A stretch of 64,000 nucleotides of DNA, taken from Vibrio palustris. GTDB lineage: Bacteria; Pseudomonadota; Gammaproteobacteria; Enterobacterales; Vibrionaceae. Position numbers and translations under genes: made by a program. Positions within the stretch are counted from its first letter, which is position 1. Every line of letters starts with the position of its first letter. The notes below the pieces were generated by a model. That model had not been told where the DNA came from. It was given only the letters and a program-made list of their open reading frames with translations, and ran no database searches. Below are positions 10,652 through 20,191 of the stretch, one piece after another. The stretch is from NCBI RefSeq assembly GCF_024346995.1, contig NZ_AP024887.1:2170001-2234000 (forward strand), written 5' to 3'.

Positions 10652-11392
10652 ATGACAACACATAAGTTCGAACATCCACTCAACGAAAAAACGCGGATCT
10701 ATCTGCGAGTTGAAGCTTTGCTCGCGCAATTACTCAATGCATCACAGCATCCTGATGGCATTCAGTATCAGCTTTTTTTCCGAGCACTGTTTGATCTTTT
10801 AGATATTTTTGAACAAATTCAACTGAAAAGTGAACTTGCAAAAGACATAGAAAAACAAAGACAAATGTATCGCAGTTGGCTAAATGTCGAGGGCGTTGAT
10901 CAAGTCACTTTACGTACTTTGTTGCAAGATATTGACGGTATCCATCGCAGCTTAATGAATGCAGAACGTTTTGGTCTGTCACTAAAAAATGATCGCTTCT
11001 TGAGTACGATTCGACAGAGGTTTAATTTACCTGGCGGTGCATGTTGCTTTGATTTGCCTGCGTTGCATTATTGGTTACACTTGCCTACTGAAGTTAAATT
11101 AAAAGATGCGAATCAGTGGATAGCGAACTTTAAAGCACTCTCTGACGCCTTACATTTGTGGTTACGCTTAACCCGAGAAACAGGTGACTATCAGCCGCAA
11201 ACGGCTAAAAATGGTTTTTATCAAGGGGAAGCCACCGACGCCCACATTATTCGACTCGCATTTTCAATGAAAGATGGGGTTTACCCAATGATTTCTGGCC
11301 ACAAAAATCGCTTTGCGATTAAGTTTCTCGACTTCGAGTCTAACCAAGCCAGCACTCAAGATATTGCGTTTAAAATCGCCGTATGTAACTAG
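10652..11392 (+). CDS. zapD: Cell division protein ZapD
   Basis: A cytoplasmic FtsZ-binding protein (formerly YacF, DUF1342) that bundles FtsZ filaments and stabilises the Z-ring. The 246-residue length and the N-terminus [19 protein letters not shown] are typical. The fold is mostly helical with a C-terminal beta region ending in [17 protein letters not shown]-type ribosome binding lies shortly before the ATG. It sits between coaE and yacG; this three-gene order is widespread in gammaproteobacteria. A second Z-ring factor, zapA, is at 62850. Confidence 0.95.
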   Translation: MTTHKFEHPLNEKTRIYLRVEALLAQLLNASQHPDGIQYQLFFRALFDLLDIFEQIQLKSELAKDIEKQRQMYRSWLNVEGVDQVTLRTLLQDIDGIHRSLMNAERFGLSLKNDRFLSTIRQRFNLPGGACCFDLPALHYWLHLPTEVKLKDANQWIANFKALSDALHLWLRLTRETGDYQPQTAKNGFYQGEATDAHIIRLAFSMKDGVYPMISGHKNRFAIKFLDFESNQASTQDIAFKIAVCN

Positions 11393-11412
11393 ACACAATT
11401 TAGGAACTGCCT

Positions 11413-11613
11413 ATGTCCAAAACACCGACTATCGTGAAGTGCCCACAATGCAGCACGTCAGTTGAATGGGGAGAACACAGCCCTTTTCGCCCCTTCTGTA
11501 GTAAGCAATGCCAAATGATCGACTTTGGTGAATGGGCAAGTGAAGAAAAGCACATCCCAGGAACCCCAGATATTTCCGATACAGAAGTCTGGTCAGATAG
11601 CGATTTGTCATAA
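11413..11613 (+). CDS. yacG: DNA gyrase inhibitor YacG
   Basis: A 66-residue zinc protein that binds GyrB and blocks DNA binding by gyrase in E. coli. Four cysteines form the zinc site: CPQC (residues 10-13) and CSKQC (about 29-33), followed by the conserved [15 protein letters not shown]. It is the last gene of the coaE-zapD-yacG run. A bidirectional terminator follows. It faces the topoisomerase IV genes parC and parE, though its known target is gyrase. Confidence 0.95.
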   Translation: MSKTPTIVKCPQCSTSVEWGEHSPFRPFCSKQCQMIDFGEWASEEKHIPGTPDISDTEVWSDSDLS

Positions 11614-11641
11614 CGCTATCTCCTATACAAGCATTACCTAC

Positions 11642-11673
11642 AAAAAAAACGGATCTCAATGAGATCCGTTTTT
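11642..11673. terminator. Bidirectional terminator between yacG and parC
   Basis: The inverted repeat AACGGATCTC / GAGATCCGTT has a three-base loop, with A-runs on one side and T-runs on the other. It can stop the yacG transcript on the plus strand and the parC transcript on the minus strand. Confidence 0.9.
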
Positions 11674-11696
11674 CATTAATTCACTTAATCGCTGGA

Positions 11697-13955
11697 TTAA
11701 TCCACATCCTCGATATGAACTTCGATATCAGAGACTCGTTGTAAACCTCGTGGCAGTAAGCCACCACGACGACCACGTTCACCACGGTATGTATCCATAT
11801 CCGATGCTTTGAGTCCCAATTTACGCTTACCTGCATAGAGCGTTAATGAAGCGCCTACCGGCAGAACAAGTAAATGTGAAACGACTTCTTCACGTGCTTT
11901 CGCTTTCGCTCCAGGAATGTTAATGATCTTATTCCCTTTACCTTTACTTAGCTGAGGAAGATCTCGAATCGGGAAAATCAGCATCCTACCTTGATCGGTA
12001 ATCGCTAAAATTTCATCGTGTTCGACTTGCTCGATTGGCTTCGGTGTTAATATTTCAGCATTGGCGGGTAAATTCACTAACGCTTTACCACTGCGGTTCT
12101 TCGATAAAAGATCCGTTCCTTTACATACAAATCCATATCCAGCATCAGAGCCAACCAGCCACAACTGATCCTCTTCACCCATAATGACCTGACGGATGGA
12201 CGTACCATCGGTAATGTTAAGTCGTCCCGTAATCGGCTCACCTTGGCTACGTGCCGACGGTAAGGTATGGGATTCGAGTGAATAACTTCGGCCGTCACTG
12301 GCAAGGAACACCGCCGGCTGATTGCTCTTACCGCATGCATGAGCCAAATATTGATCCCCTGCTTTATAGCTGAGCTTTTGACAATCAACTTCGTGGCCTT
12401 TGCCTTGACGAATCCAACCTTTCTCCGACAAGATCACAGTGATCGCTTCACTTGGCAATAACTCGCGTTCTGTTAAAGCTTTGGCTTCCGCACGTTCAAC
12501 TAATGGCGAACGACGATCATCGCCGTATTTCTCTGCATCGGCTTTGAGCTCTTTTTTGATCAAAGTATTCAAGCGACGCTCAGAGCCAAGTAGCTGCTCT
12601 AACTTATCACGTTCTTTCGCTAACTCTTCTTGCTCACCGCGGATCTTAACTTCTTCCAGTTTCGCCAAATGGCGTAATTTGGTATCAAGAATAGCATCCG
12701 CTTGAATCTCAGAAATACCGAAACGCTGCATCAAGATAGGCTTAGGCTCGTCTTCACTACGAATGATTTCAATGATTTCATCAATATTAAGATAAGCAAT
12801 CAGCAAGCCTTCTAAAATGTGCAAGCGTGCCATGACTTTATCGAGACGATGCTGCAACCGCGCGCGCACCGTATGGCGGCGAAATTCTAGCCACTCAGCC
12901 AAAATATTCACTAAGCCTTTCACTTGCGGACGACCATCTAGGCCAATCATATTCAAGTTAACCCGATAGCTACGCTCTAAATCTGTCGATGCAAACAGGT
13001 GGTTCATTACCACATCACAATCCACACGATTCGATTTAGGGACTAAGACAAAGCGCGTTGGGTTTTCATGATCTGATTCGTCACGCAAATCTTCAATCAT
13101 TGGTAGCTTTTTAGCCCGCATTTGATTGGCGATTTGTTCGAGTAATTTAGATCCTGAAACTTGATGCGGCAAAGCCGTAATCACGATTTCATGGTCTTCT
13201 TTGTGCCACAATGCACGCATTTTGACGCTACCACGACCCGTGTTATAAATCTTTTTCAGATCCGCCGGGGGTGAAATCACCTCAGCCTCTGTTGGGTAAT
13301 CTGGGCCTTTTACAAACTCCATTAAATCCGACAATTCAGATTTTGGGTTTTCCAATAGATGGATCGCAGCATTGGCAACTTCACGCACATTATGTGGTGG
13401 AATATCAGTTGCCATACCCACGGCAATCCCTGTAACGCCATTGAGTAAAATATGTGGCAAGCGAGCGGGCAAAATTTTCGGCTCTTTCATCGTGCCATCA
13501 AAATTGGGCTGCCAATCTACCGTACCTTGACCTAGCTCACTTAATAATACTTCCGCAAATTTCGATAACTTCGCTTCGGTATAACGCATTGCCGCGAAAG
13601 ACTTAGGATCATCAGGTGCACCCCAGTTTCCCTGTCCGTCGATCAGTGGGTAACGGTAAGAGAAAGGCTGAGCCATAAGCACCATGGCTTCATAACACGC
13701 AGAGTCGCCGTGTGGATGATACTTACCCAGCACATCACCCACGGTACGTGCAGATTTTTTATATTTTGCTGCTGCCGATAAACCAAGCTCCGACATGGCA
13801 TAAATAATACGGCGCTGTACTGGTTTTAAACCGTCACCAATGTAAGGCAGTGCCCGATCCATGATGACGTACATTGAATAATTGAGATATGCGTCTTCAG
13901 TAAACCGTCGTAATGGTAACTGCTCTACGCCATCATAATTGATTTCCGTTGACAT
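11697..13955 (-). CDS. parC: DNA topoisomerase IV subunit A ParC
   Basis: The DNA-breaking subunit of topoisomerase IV, which separates linked daughter chromosomes. The 752-residue protein has the catalytic Tyr125 in [10 protein letters not shown] and the quinolone-determining segment [11 protein letters not shown] with Ser85 and Glu89 (E. coli Ser80 and Glu84), so the usual resistance changes are absent. The C-terminal beta-propeller begins after about residue 490. It follows parE by three bases, so the two subunits are co-expressed. Length equals that of E. coli ParC (752). Confidence 0.98.
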   Translation of the reverse strand: MSTEINYDGVEQLPLRRFTEDAYLNYSMYVIMDRALPYIGDGLKPVQRRIIYAMSELGLSAAAKYKKSARTVGDVLGKYHPHGDSACYEAMVLMAQPFSYRYPLIDGQGNWGAPDDPKSFAAMRYTEAKLSKFAEVLLSELGQGTVDWQPNFDGTMKEPKILPARLPHILLNGVTGIAVGMATDIPPHNVREVANAAIHLLENPKSELSDLMEFVKGPDYPTEAEVISPPADLKKIYNTGRGSVKMRALWHKEDHEIVITALPHQVSGSKLLEQIANQMRAKKLPMIEDLRDESDHENPTRFVLVPKSNRVDCDVVMNHLFASTDLERSYRVNLNMIGLDGRPQVKGLVNILAEWLEFRRHTVRARLQHRLDKVMARLHILEGLLIAYLNIDEIIEIIRSEDEPKPILMQRFGISEIQADAILDTKLRHLAKLEEVKIRGEQEELAKERDKLEQLLGSERRLNTLIKKELKADAEKYGDDRRSPLVERAEAKALTERELLPSEAITVILSEKGWIRQGKGHEVDCQKLSYKAGDQYLAHACGKSNQPAVFLASDGRSYSLESHTLPSARSQGEPITGRLNITDGTSIRQVIMGEEDQLWLVGSDAGYGFVCKGTDLLSKNRSGKALVNLPANAEILTPKPIEQVEHDEILAITDQGRMLIFPIRDLPQLSKGKGNKIINIPGAKAKAREEVVSHLLVLPVGASLTLYAGKRKLGLKASDMDTYRGERGRRGGLLPRGLQRVSDIEVHIEDVD

Positions 13956-13958
13956 TCA

Positions 13959-15845
13959 CTACACCTCAACTTCGGCCAAGTCACCATTGTTTTGCAACCA
14001 TTGGCGACGATCATCAGCGCGTTTTTTACCTAATAACATATCCATCATTTCTTCTGTTTCTTCACGATCATCCATGGTTAATTGCACAAGACGACGTGTA
14101 TTGGGATCCATGGTGGTTTCTCGTAATTGCAGTGGGTTCATTTCCCCCAAACCTTTAAAGCGCTGTACGTTCACTTTGGCTTTTTTACTACTCAAGCGCT
14201 CTAAAATGCTCGCCTTTTCTTGTTCATCCAAGGCATAGTGAACTTCTTTACCACAGTCGATACGAAATAGCGGCGGCATCGCTACATACACATGGCCACC
14301 ACTGACTAAGCCACGGAAATGACGCGTAAATAACGCACACAAAAGCGTTGCAATGTGTAAGCCATCTGAGTCGGCGTCGGCAAGAATACACACTTTACCG
14401 TAGCGTAATCCTTCTAACGAATCTGAATCGGGATCAATCCCCAACGCCACAGAAATATCATGTACTTCTTGAGAGGCTAGCACTTGATCTGAAGCGACTT
14501 CCCACGTGTTTAAGATCTTACCTCGCAGTGGCATGATCGCTTGAAACTCTCGATCTCGCGCCTGTTTAGCACTGCCCCCCGCCGAGTCACCCTCCACCAA
14601 AAACAGCTCAGTTCGACTTAAATCTTGTTGTGAGCAATCGGTAAGTTTCCCCGGTAATGCAGGCCCCGAGGACACTTTCTTTCGGACAACCTTTTTACTC
14701 GCACGCATACGGCGATGCGCGTTGGCAATACATACTTCGGCTAATAATTCCGCTAACTGAGGGCGTTCATTGAGCCAAAGACTAAACGAGTCTTTGACAC
14801 CACTTGCCACCAGCCCTGACGCTTGACGTGAGGACAAGCGCTCTTTTGTTTGCCCAGCAAATTGTGGATCTTGCATTTTTACAGACAAAACAAAGGCGCA
14901 GCGTTCAAAGATATCATCGCCCGTCAATTTCACGCCACGTGGGAGTAAATTACGATATTCACAGAATTCACGCATAGCGTCTAACAAGCCTTGGCGTAAC
15001 CCATTCACATGGGTACCACCTTGCGGTGTTGGAATTAAGTTCACGTAGCTTTCAGTAATAAGCTCGCCACCTTCTGGTAGCCAAATTAATGCCCAATCAG
15101 CGGCTTCTGTTTCTGTTTTTAACTCGCCAGTCAAAGGCTCTTCAGGTAATACTGGAAAGCCCTTAACGCCTTCCGCGAGATAGTCTTTTAAACCATCTTC
15201 GTAATACCATTGGTATTCTTTACCGTTAACTTTATCAGAAAACGTTATTTCTAAACCTGGGCAAAGTACGGCCTTAGCGCGCAAATTATTCACTAACTTG
15301 CTTACGGAGAAATTTGCGGAATCAAAGTAACTGGCTTCAGGCCAAAAATGGACAGACGTGCCTTTTGCTCGGCGTCCACAGGTTCCCGTCACGGCGAGAT
15401 CTTCAACTTTATTACCGTGTTCAAATGCAATGGAATAGATTTGTCCATCACGGCGAACCTTCACTTCAACACGATCGGATAAAGCGTTAACAACGGAAAT
15501 ACCGACTCCGTGTAAACCACCTGAGAATTGGTAACTCTTATTAGAAAATTTACCGCCAGCATGTAACTTACAAAGAATTAACTCTACCCCGGAAATATTT
15601 TCTTCAGGGTGAATATCTACAGGCATTCCTCGGCCATCATCAATCACTTCTAAAGATTGATCGGCGTGAAGAATAACTTGTACCTTAGTTGCATACCCAG
15701 CCAACGCTTCATCAACACTGTTGTCGATGACTTCTTGCCCCAAATGGTTAGGGCGCGTGGTATCCGTATACATCCCAGGTCGGCGACGTACTGGCTCTAA
15801 GCCATTAAGAACCTCAATGGCTCCAGCATTATATTGTTCTGTCAT
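13959..15845 (-). CDS. parE: DNA topoisomerase IV subunit B ParE
   Basis: The ATPase subunit of topoisomerase IV. The 628-residue protein carries the GHKL ATP site (Asn in VIDNSVDEALAG, the motif DDGRGMPVDIHP, and GGLHGVGISVVNAL), the transducer domain, and TOPRIM motifs LVEGDSAGGSAKQ and DADSDGLHIATL. It precedes parC by three bases and belongs to the minus-strand series with yqiA, cpdA, yqiB and nudF, although a 218-base gap with inverted repeats separates it from yqiA and probably holds its own promoter. Confidence 0.98.
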   Translation of the reverse strand: MTEQYNAGAIEVLNGLEPVRRRPGMYTDTTRPNHLGQEVIDNSVDEALAGYATKVQVILHADQSLEVIDDGRGMPVDIHPEENISGVELILCKLHAGGKFSNKSYQFSGGLHGVGISVVNALSDRVEVKVRRDGQIYSIAFEHGNKVEDLAVTGTCGRRAKGTSVHFWPEASYFDSANFSVSKLVNNLRAKAVLCPGLEITFSDKVNGKEYQWYYEDGLKDYLAEGVKGFPVLPEEPLTGELKTETEAADWALIWLPEGGELITESYVNLIPTPQGGTHVNGLRQGLLDAMREFCEYRNLLPRGVKLTGDDIFERCAFVLSVKMQDPQFAGQTKERLSSRQASGLVASGVKDSFSLWLNERPQLAELLAEVCIANAHRRMRASKKVVRKKVSSGPALPGKLTDCSQQDLSRTELFLVEGDSAGGSAKQARDREFQAIMPLRGKILNTWEVASDQVLASQEVHDISVALGIDPDSDSLEGLRYGKVCILADADSDGLHIATLLCALFTRHFRGLVSGGHVYVAMPPLFRIDCGKEVHYALDEQEKASILERLSSKKAKVNVQRFKGLGEMNPLQLRETTMDPNTRRLVQLTMDDREETEEMMDMLLGKKRADDRRQWLQNNGDLAEVEV

Positions 15846-15983
15846 AATACGGAATGCTTATATCGATAAAAATAAGTTAACTGTACTGCATGAATGTGTC
15901 ACGCAGCTCTCGTTCCTCAAACTGCAGTCTACAAACCAGCAGCACTGTCATAGGGGTCGAACGATGAAAGTTTAAGGGGCACA

Positions 15984-16028
15984 TAGTCTGGATAAGACTA
16001 GTTGATGTCAAGTGACATTACTCAGTAA
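15984..16028. repeat. Three consecutive short inverted repeats between yqiA and parE
   Basis: Three perfect inverted repeats lie in 45 bases: TAGTCT-N5-AGACTA (15984-16000), ATGTCA-AG-TGACAT (16005-16018) and TTACT-C-AGTAA (16018-16028). None is followed by a T-run. The cluster lies 35 bases after the yqiA stop and about 140 bases before the parE start. It could hold operators for parE or stabilise the yqiA 3' end. I do not recognise a regulator. Confidence 0.45.
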
Positions 16029-16063
16029 TCAATGAATATTCTCACGATTTCTGCAGGGATAAC

Positions 16064-16645
16064 TCAAAGATTTAAGAACTGAATGATGCGTTCAGGGTAA
16101 CGTTCAAAGTCAACAAAGCCATGATCACCACCAGATTCAATCGTAAGATGTGCAGACTGGTATTTTTTCTCAGCTTGACGATAATCAAGCGTCTCATCTC
16201 CCGTTTGTAATAATACCCAAATGTTATCAGGATTTGTCAGAGTCTCTACATCAATCACTTTTAAATCATCAATATGAGTATCATTTAACACATAAGACTC
16301 ATGGGTATAAGGGTTGATTTGCACGCCAAGAAAATCCACTAACAATTCATACGGTTTTACGGCCGGATTAATCAATACCGCTGGCAATGCATAGTGCGCA
16401 TTGAGCCACGTGCAAAAATACCCGCCAAGTGAACTGCCGGCTAAACCAATTCGATAATCATTTTGATGCTCTTCCACTAACTGCTTAAGCTGATATGCAG
16501 CTTGCTCAGGAAAATTAGGCAGCTGTGGGATCTCGACTCGTATATCAGGGCGATGCTCTGCACAATATTTTGCCATCAATGAGGCTTTTAATGAGCCAGG
16601 CGAGCTATTAAATCCATGAACATAAATCAATAAGCTTGGTTTCAT
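16064..16645 (-). CDS. yqiA: Esterase YqiA
   Basis: A small alpha/beta-hydrolase of the UPF0227 family, reported as a carboxylesterase active on short acyl esters in E. coli. The 193-residue protein has the oxyanion segment IYVHGFNSSPGS (residues 7-18), the nucleophile elbow AGSSLGGYF (Ser about 71-72) and the catalytic His in SGGDHGFVDFE near the C-terminus. Natural substrate unknown. It follows cpdA by two bases, and the gene order nudF-yqiB-cpdA-yqiA-parE is the same as in E. coli. Confidence 0.93.
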   Translation of the reverse strand: MKPSLLIYVHGFNSSPGSLKASLMAKYCAEHRPDIRVEIPQLPNFPEQAAYQLKQLVEEHQNDYRIGLAGSSLGGYFCTWLNAHYALPAVLINPAVKPYELLVDFLGVQINPYTHESYVLNDTHIDDLKVIDVETLTNPDNIWVLLQTGDETLDYRQAEKKYQSAHLTIESGGDHGFVDFERYPERIIQFLNL

Positions 16646-16647
16646 GA

Positions 16648-17463
16648 CTAATATCCACTCGCTCTATAGTCGGGTAAAAAACGTCCATGCGTTAGACGTT
16701 TGACTTGGGTTTTTATTTGGCCATCAACACACAATTCAATTTCACGCCATCCCGGAGAGCGGTTATCTAAACAAAATTGACTCGATTGCGGTTTAAATTG
16801 CACACACGTCGATGGCGTCGCTAACACACGTACACCATGGTGATCGACATCCAGCTCTTGATGAATATGCCCACACATCACGCCTTGCACTTTGTCATAA
16901 CGCTGCACAATATCCCAAAAATCTTGGCTGTCTTTTAGTGTATGCTGATCTAACCACTGACTCCCCGCCAAGACAGGATGATGATGCAATACAATTAAAG
17001 ACCACTTATCGGGATGTTGCTGCAATGCTTTATCGAGTACCGCCAATTGCTCTTGATTCAAGCGCCCATGTGGCACACCTGATACTTGAGAGTCTAACAT
17101 CACGATCTGCCAATGCTCATTAAGCACGACTTGCTGCTGACATACCACTTGTGGCGTCGGTAACACGCTAAACATTTCGGGTTTATAATCATGATTTCCA
17201 GGCAACCAATAACAGCTTTTTTCGAGCGGTTTAATGCCTTCGACAAAGCGAGCATAAGAGTCATGACTGTGATCTTGGGAGATATCTCCCGTGGCGAGAA
17301 TCGCATCAAACTCGACCTGAGTATTTACAATATCTTCGACAACCGCATGAAAGCTTTCTGCTGTATTCACGCCGAGTAAACACCCATCGTTTGGCGCAAA
17401 CAAATGCGTATCCGTGATTTGCAACAGATGGATGCTACTGGAATTGTCTTTGCTAGGCGACAC
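16648..17463 (-). CDS. cpdA: 3',5'-cyclic-AMP phosphodiesterase CpdA
   Basis: Hydrolyses cAMP to AMP and so tunes CRP signalling. Metallophosphoesterase motifs appear in order: QITDTHLF, ATGDISQDHS, LPGNHDY, LHHHPVLAG and CGHIHQE. The start is uncertain. An ATG at 17529 gives 293 residues, but its extra N-terminus is unlike the family and overlaps yqiB by 41 bases. I chose the GTG at 17463 (271 residues; E. coli has 275). TTG codons at 17475 and 17469, just after an AGGT, are also possible. It is coupled to yqiA downstream. Confidence 0.92.
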   Translation of the reverse strand: MSPSKDNSSSIHLLQITDTHLFAPNDGCLLGVNTAESFHAVVEDIVNTQVEFDAILATGDISQDHSHDSYARFVEGIKPLEKSCYWLPGNHDYKPEMFSVLPTPQVVCQQQVVLNEHWQIVMLDSQVSGVPHGRLNQEQLAVLDKALQQHPDKWSLIVLHHHPVLAGSQWLDQHTLKDSQDFWDIVQRYDKVQGVMCGHIHQELDVDHHGVRVLATPSTCVQFKPQSSQFCLDNRSPGWREIELCVDGQIKTQVKRLTHGRFLPDYRASGY

Positions 17464-17488
17464 GTTCAAAATCAATAAACCTAAGTTA

Positions 17489-17938
17489 TTATGGTTGACG
17501 GATATTAAGAGGAGCCCGACTGATCCCATGTCTCAGACAAAAGGTAAGCCAGTCACCTAAAAACCGGTTAAGTTGCGCTTTTTCGTCTCTCTGTACCATT
17601 TTCACATTCGGATAGTCATAACGCGCTTGGATACGACCCAATTGATCAGCTGAACACACTTCAGCAACCCGAGCATCATGGTATAGCCTGACAGACATTG
17701 TCGGTAAAGGAAATACAGCAACTTGATCACTTTGACAAATTTCGATCAACGTCGTGTATTTGGTTATTTCCAATATATGTAGTTGATAGATCATACTGAT
17801 CGCTTCATAGCAGCGTGTGTGACCCACTTCGCCTCTGGCTGGCAACAATGCATTGAGCTTTACATAATTGGTTTCGTAAAGCCTCATTAACTCTGGGAAA
17901 TCAACGTGGTATTTTTTTCGGATTGCTAACTCTGCCAT
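17489..17938 (-). CDS. yqiB: DUF1249 family protein YqiB
   Basis: A conserved protein of unknown function found between nudF and cpdA in many gammaproteobacteria. The 149 residues include FPELMRLYETNYVKLNALLP, the middle segment MSVRLYHDARVAEVCS, and ARYDYPNVKMVQRDEKAQ, all family hallmarks. No signal peptide or membrane segment is seen. I chose the ATG at 17938 because the family starts close to this point; the frame is open to 17974. It overlaps the nudF stop by 13 bases, which suggests translational coupling. No function is assigned. Confidence 0.9.
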   Translation of the reverse strand: MAELAIRKKYHVDFPELMRLYETNYVKLNALLPARGEVGHTRCYEAISMIYQLHILEITKYTTLIEICQSDQVAVFPLPTMSVRLYHDARVAEVCSADQLGRIQARYDYPNVKMVQRDEKAQLNRFLGDWLTFCLRHGISRAPLNIRQP

Positions 17939-18555
17939 TGTTCTCGTAACACTTTGTAATTTAGTTCCAACCATTGCAACGCAATAATTGAGGCTCCATT
18001 CTCAAATTGCCCATTTTTCACTAACTGATAAGCATATTCACGGCTTACCACGTGAACTTTGATATCTTCACCTTCTTCATCCAACCCATGCACTCCAGCG
18101 GCTAATGAACTATTAACTTGACCCACAAAGACATCTAAACGCTCAGAGCAGCCACCAGAAGAAGGATAAAACGAAGTCACTTTTTCGAGTTCAATTAAGT
18201 CAACGCCCGCTTCTTCTTGCGCTTCTCGCGTGACGACTTCTTGTGCGCTCTCGTTATCATCAAACACACCGGCAACAATTTCTAACTGCCATGGATGTTC
18301 ATGCTCTAAGGCGCCGACACGAATTTGTTCAATCAGTACGACTTCATCACGCACCGGATCGTAGGGTAAAACAGCGGCAGCTCGGCCACGTTCGAACATT
18401 TCACGTTCAATCGGCTGACTCCATCCTCCGGCAAACAAGCGGTGCTTAAACCGATATTTCACCATACTAAAAAAGCCACGAAAGAGTGTTTCTTTTGAGA
18501 GAATCTCGAGATCCTGTGAAGAAAATGTCTCTCGTTGTTTTGGATCAATAGCCAT
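17926..18555 (-). CDS. nudF: ADP-ribose diphosphatase NudF
   Basis: A Nudix hydrolase that splits ADP-ribose to AMP and ribose 5-phosphate. The 209-residue protein contains a complete Nudix box beginning GVFDDNESAQEVV and ending in REAQEEAGV (about residues 97-119), preceded by LIEQIRVGALE. GAGGTGGT lies directly before the ATG. It is the first gene of the nudF-yqiB-cpdA-yqiA set and is divergent from tolC, as in E. coli. Its neighbour cpdA also acts on an adenine-nucleotide signal. Confidence 0.95.
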   Translation of the reverse strand: MAIDPKQRETFSSQDLEILSKETLFRGFFSMVKYRFKHRLFAGGWSQPIEREMFERGRAAAVLPYDPVRDEVVLIEQIRVGALEHEHPWQLEIVAGVFDDNESAQEVVTREAQEEAGVDLIELEKVTSFYPSSGGCSERLDVFVGQVNSSLAAGVHGLDEEGEDIKVHVVSREYAYQLVKNGQFENGASIIALQWLELNYKVLREQWQS

Positions 18556-18650
18556 ACCACCTCCCGATAGAATCCCATAGTCTACTCATGACAGGGGTAA
18601 AGTACCAAGGACATGGTTCAACTTTTACTATAAATTTTAAATTTTTATTT

Positions 18651-18668
18651 ATTGACAGAGTAGTCAAT
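18651..18668. promoter_or_regulatory. Inverted repeat in the nudF-tolC divergent region
   Basis: ATTGAC and GTCAAT flank six bases, forming a perfect interrupted palindrome. It contains a TTGACA that could be a -35 for tolC, 112 bases or more upstream of its ATG. A regulator bound here could affect either gene. No -10 hexamer at ideal spacing was found, so the assignment is tentative. Confidence 0.35.
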
Positions 18669-18779
18669 AATCATCACTTGTACAGTATAAGCAAAAAATG
18701 TATAACCTTTGGCATCAATCCCTCCTATTTTACGATAAACTGTGCCAACTTTGGCTTAAAAACGGCAGGAAAAATACCA

Positions 18780-20114
18780 ATGAACAAACTGCTACCTATT
18801 ATTATTAGTGCAGCATTAGGAAGCTTTTCGGCTTTCACCTGGGCAGACAACCTAGCCCAAGTCTATGATTTAGCAAAAAAGAATGATCCGCAACTTCTGG
18901 GACAAGAAGCATCTCGAGATCGTGCCTTCGAGGCGATTAACTCAACAAAGAGTGCTTTATTACCACAAATCAATTTGACGGGCGGTTACACTATCAACAG
19001 CAGTGACGAATCTGTACGTAACAGTCGTGCTCTATCTGCAGGTGTGACATTTAGTCAAGAATTATATAAACGCTCGAGCTGGTTATCATTAGATTCAGCC
19101 GAGAAACAAGCTCGCGTTGCGGATGCCAATTACGCCGCTGCTCAGCAATCTTTAATGATGCGAGTAGCAGAAGCGTACTTTGATGTCTTACGTGCCAAAG
19201 ATAATTTGGCATTTGTGCAATCTGAGAAAAATGCGGTATCACGTCAGCTAGACCAAACTAAACAGCGTTTTGATGTCGGTTTATCTGCAATTACTGATGT
19301 TCACGATGCAAAAGCACAGTACGACGCCGTATTAGCCGATGAAATCATCGCTAAGAACACACTGGATAACAGCTACGAGTCACTGCGAGAAATTACCGGT
19401 CAAGAGCCAACTCACCTTAGTATCTTAGATAAGAAGCGTTTCTCAATTACTCGTACGCAAGACAGTATGACGAAAATGCTCAATCAGGCTGAAACTAAGA
19501 ACCTCACCTTGCTTGCTGGACGCATCACCAAAGACATCGCGAAAGATAAAATTTCTTTAGCTGATGCCAAAAACCTACCGTCATTGACCTTAGATGGTGG
19601 CTACAATTATAACCGTGAATACGACAGCGATTACGCGAAATACAATACCTTTGATAATCATGATACCAAAGACTTAAACGTCGGTATTAATGTATCAGTA
19701 CCTTTGTATACTGGTGGTAATATTACCTCTCTAAGCAAGCAAGCAGAATTACAATACGTTCAAGCTAGCCAAGATTTAGAAGCGCAGTATCGTAGTGTCG
19801 TAAAACAAGTTCATGCATTTAATAACAATATTAATGCCTCTGTTGGTGCAGTGAATGCTTATCAACAAGCACTCGTTTCTGCTAAATCAGCACTAAAAGC
19901 CACAGAAGCAGGCTTTGAAGTGGGTACTCGTACGATTGTTGATGTTCTTGATTCAACACGCCGCTTATACAATGCGAAGAAGAATTTAGCGGATGCGCGC
20001 TACGACTACATTATTAATGTATTAAAACTACGTAAAGCAACAGGCACATTGAGCGAGCAAGATATTTTAGACATCAATGCAGGTCTACAAAAAGCTCCGT
20101 CAAACGGTAGTTAA
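18780..20114 (+). CDS. tolC: Outer membrane channel protein TolC
   Basis: The trimeric outer-membrane exit duct shared by tripartite drug efflux pumps and type I secretion systems. The 444-residue protein has a signal peptide (hydrophobic residues 4-21, cleavage after TWA at 22), then two repeats of the outer membrane efflux fold, visible as coiled-coil helices separated by strands such as LTLDGGYNYN and VGINVSVPLYTGG. AGGA lies nine bases before the ATG at 18780; the frame is open 64 codons further upstream, but that extension is not protein-like. A bidirectional terminator follows. Confidence 0.96.
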   Translation: MNKLLPIIISAALGSFSAFTWADNLAQVYDLAKKNDPQLLGQEASRDRAFEAINSTKSALLPQINLTGGYTINSSDESVRNSRALSAGVTFSQELYKRSSWLSLDSAEKQARVADANYAAAQQSLMMRVAEAYFDVLRAKDNLAFVQSEKNAVSRQLDQTKQRFDVGLSAITDVHDAKAQYDAVLADEIIAKNTLDNSYESLREITGQEPTHLSILDKKRFSITRTQDSMTKMLNQAETKNLTLLAGRITKDIAKDKISLADAKNLPSLTLDGGYNYNREYDSDYAKYNTFDNHDTKDLNVGINVSVPLYTGGNITSLSKQAELQYVQASQDLEAQYRSVVKQVHAFNNNINASVGAVNAYQQALVSAKSALKATEAGFEVGTRTIVDVLDSTRRLYNAKKNLADARYDYIINVLKLRKATGTLSEQDILDINAGLQKAPSNGS

Positions 20115-20134
20115 TGTGTGATTATCATAGCAAT

Positions 20135-20164
20135 AAAAAACGCCGACATTGTCGGCGTTTTTTT
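20135..20164. terminator. Bidirectional terminator between tolC and hldE
   Basis: The stem CGCCGAC / GTCGGCG has a three-base loop and is flanked by six A and seven T. It can end tolC on the plus strand and hldE on the minus strand. Confidence 0.92.
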
Positions 20165-20191
20165 ATATCGAATCATCAGATAAAAAGTAAC

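Noticed and set aside
12077..12388. 103-codon frame within parC on the same strand
   Set aside because: An out-of-frame shadow of the ParC C-terminal domain; parC itself is intact.
13690..13720. Quinolone-resistance changes in ParC
   Set aside because: The determining segment reads GDSACYEA with Ser and Glu at the usual wild-type positions.
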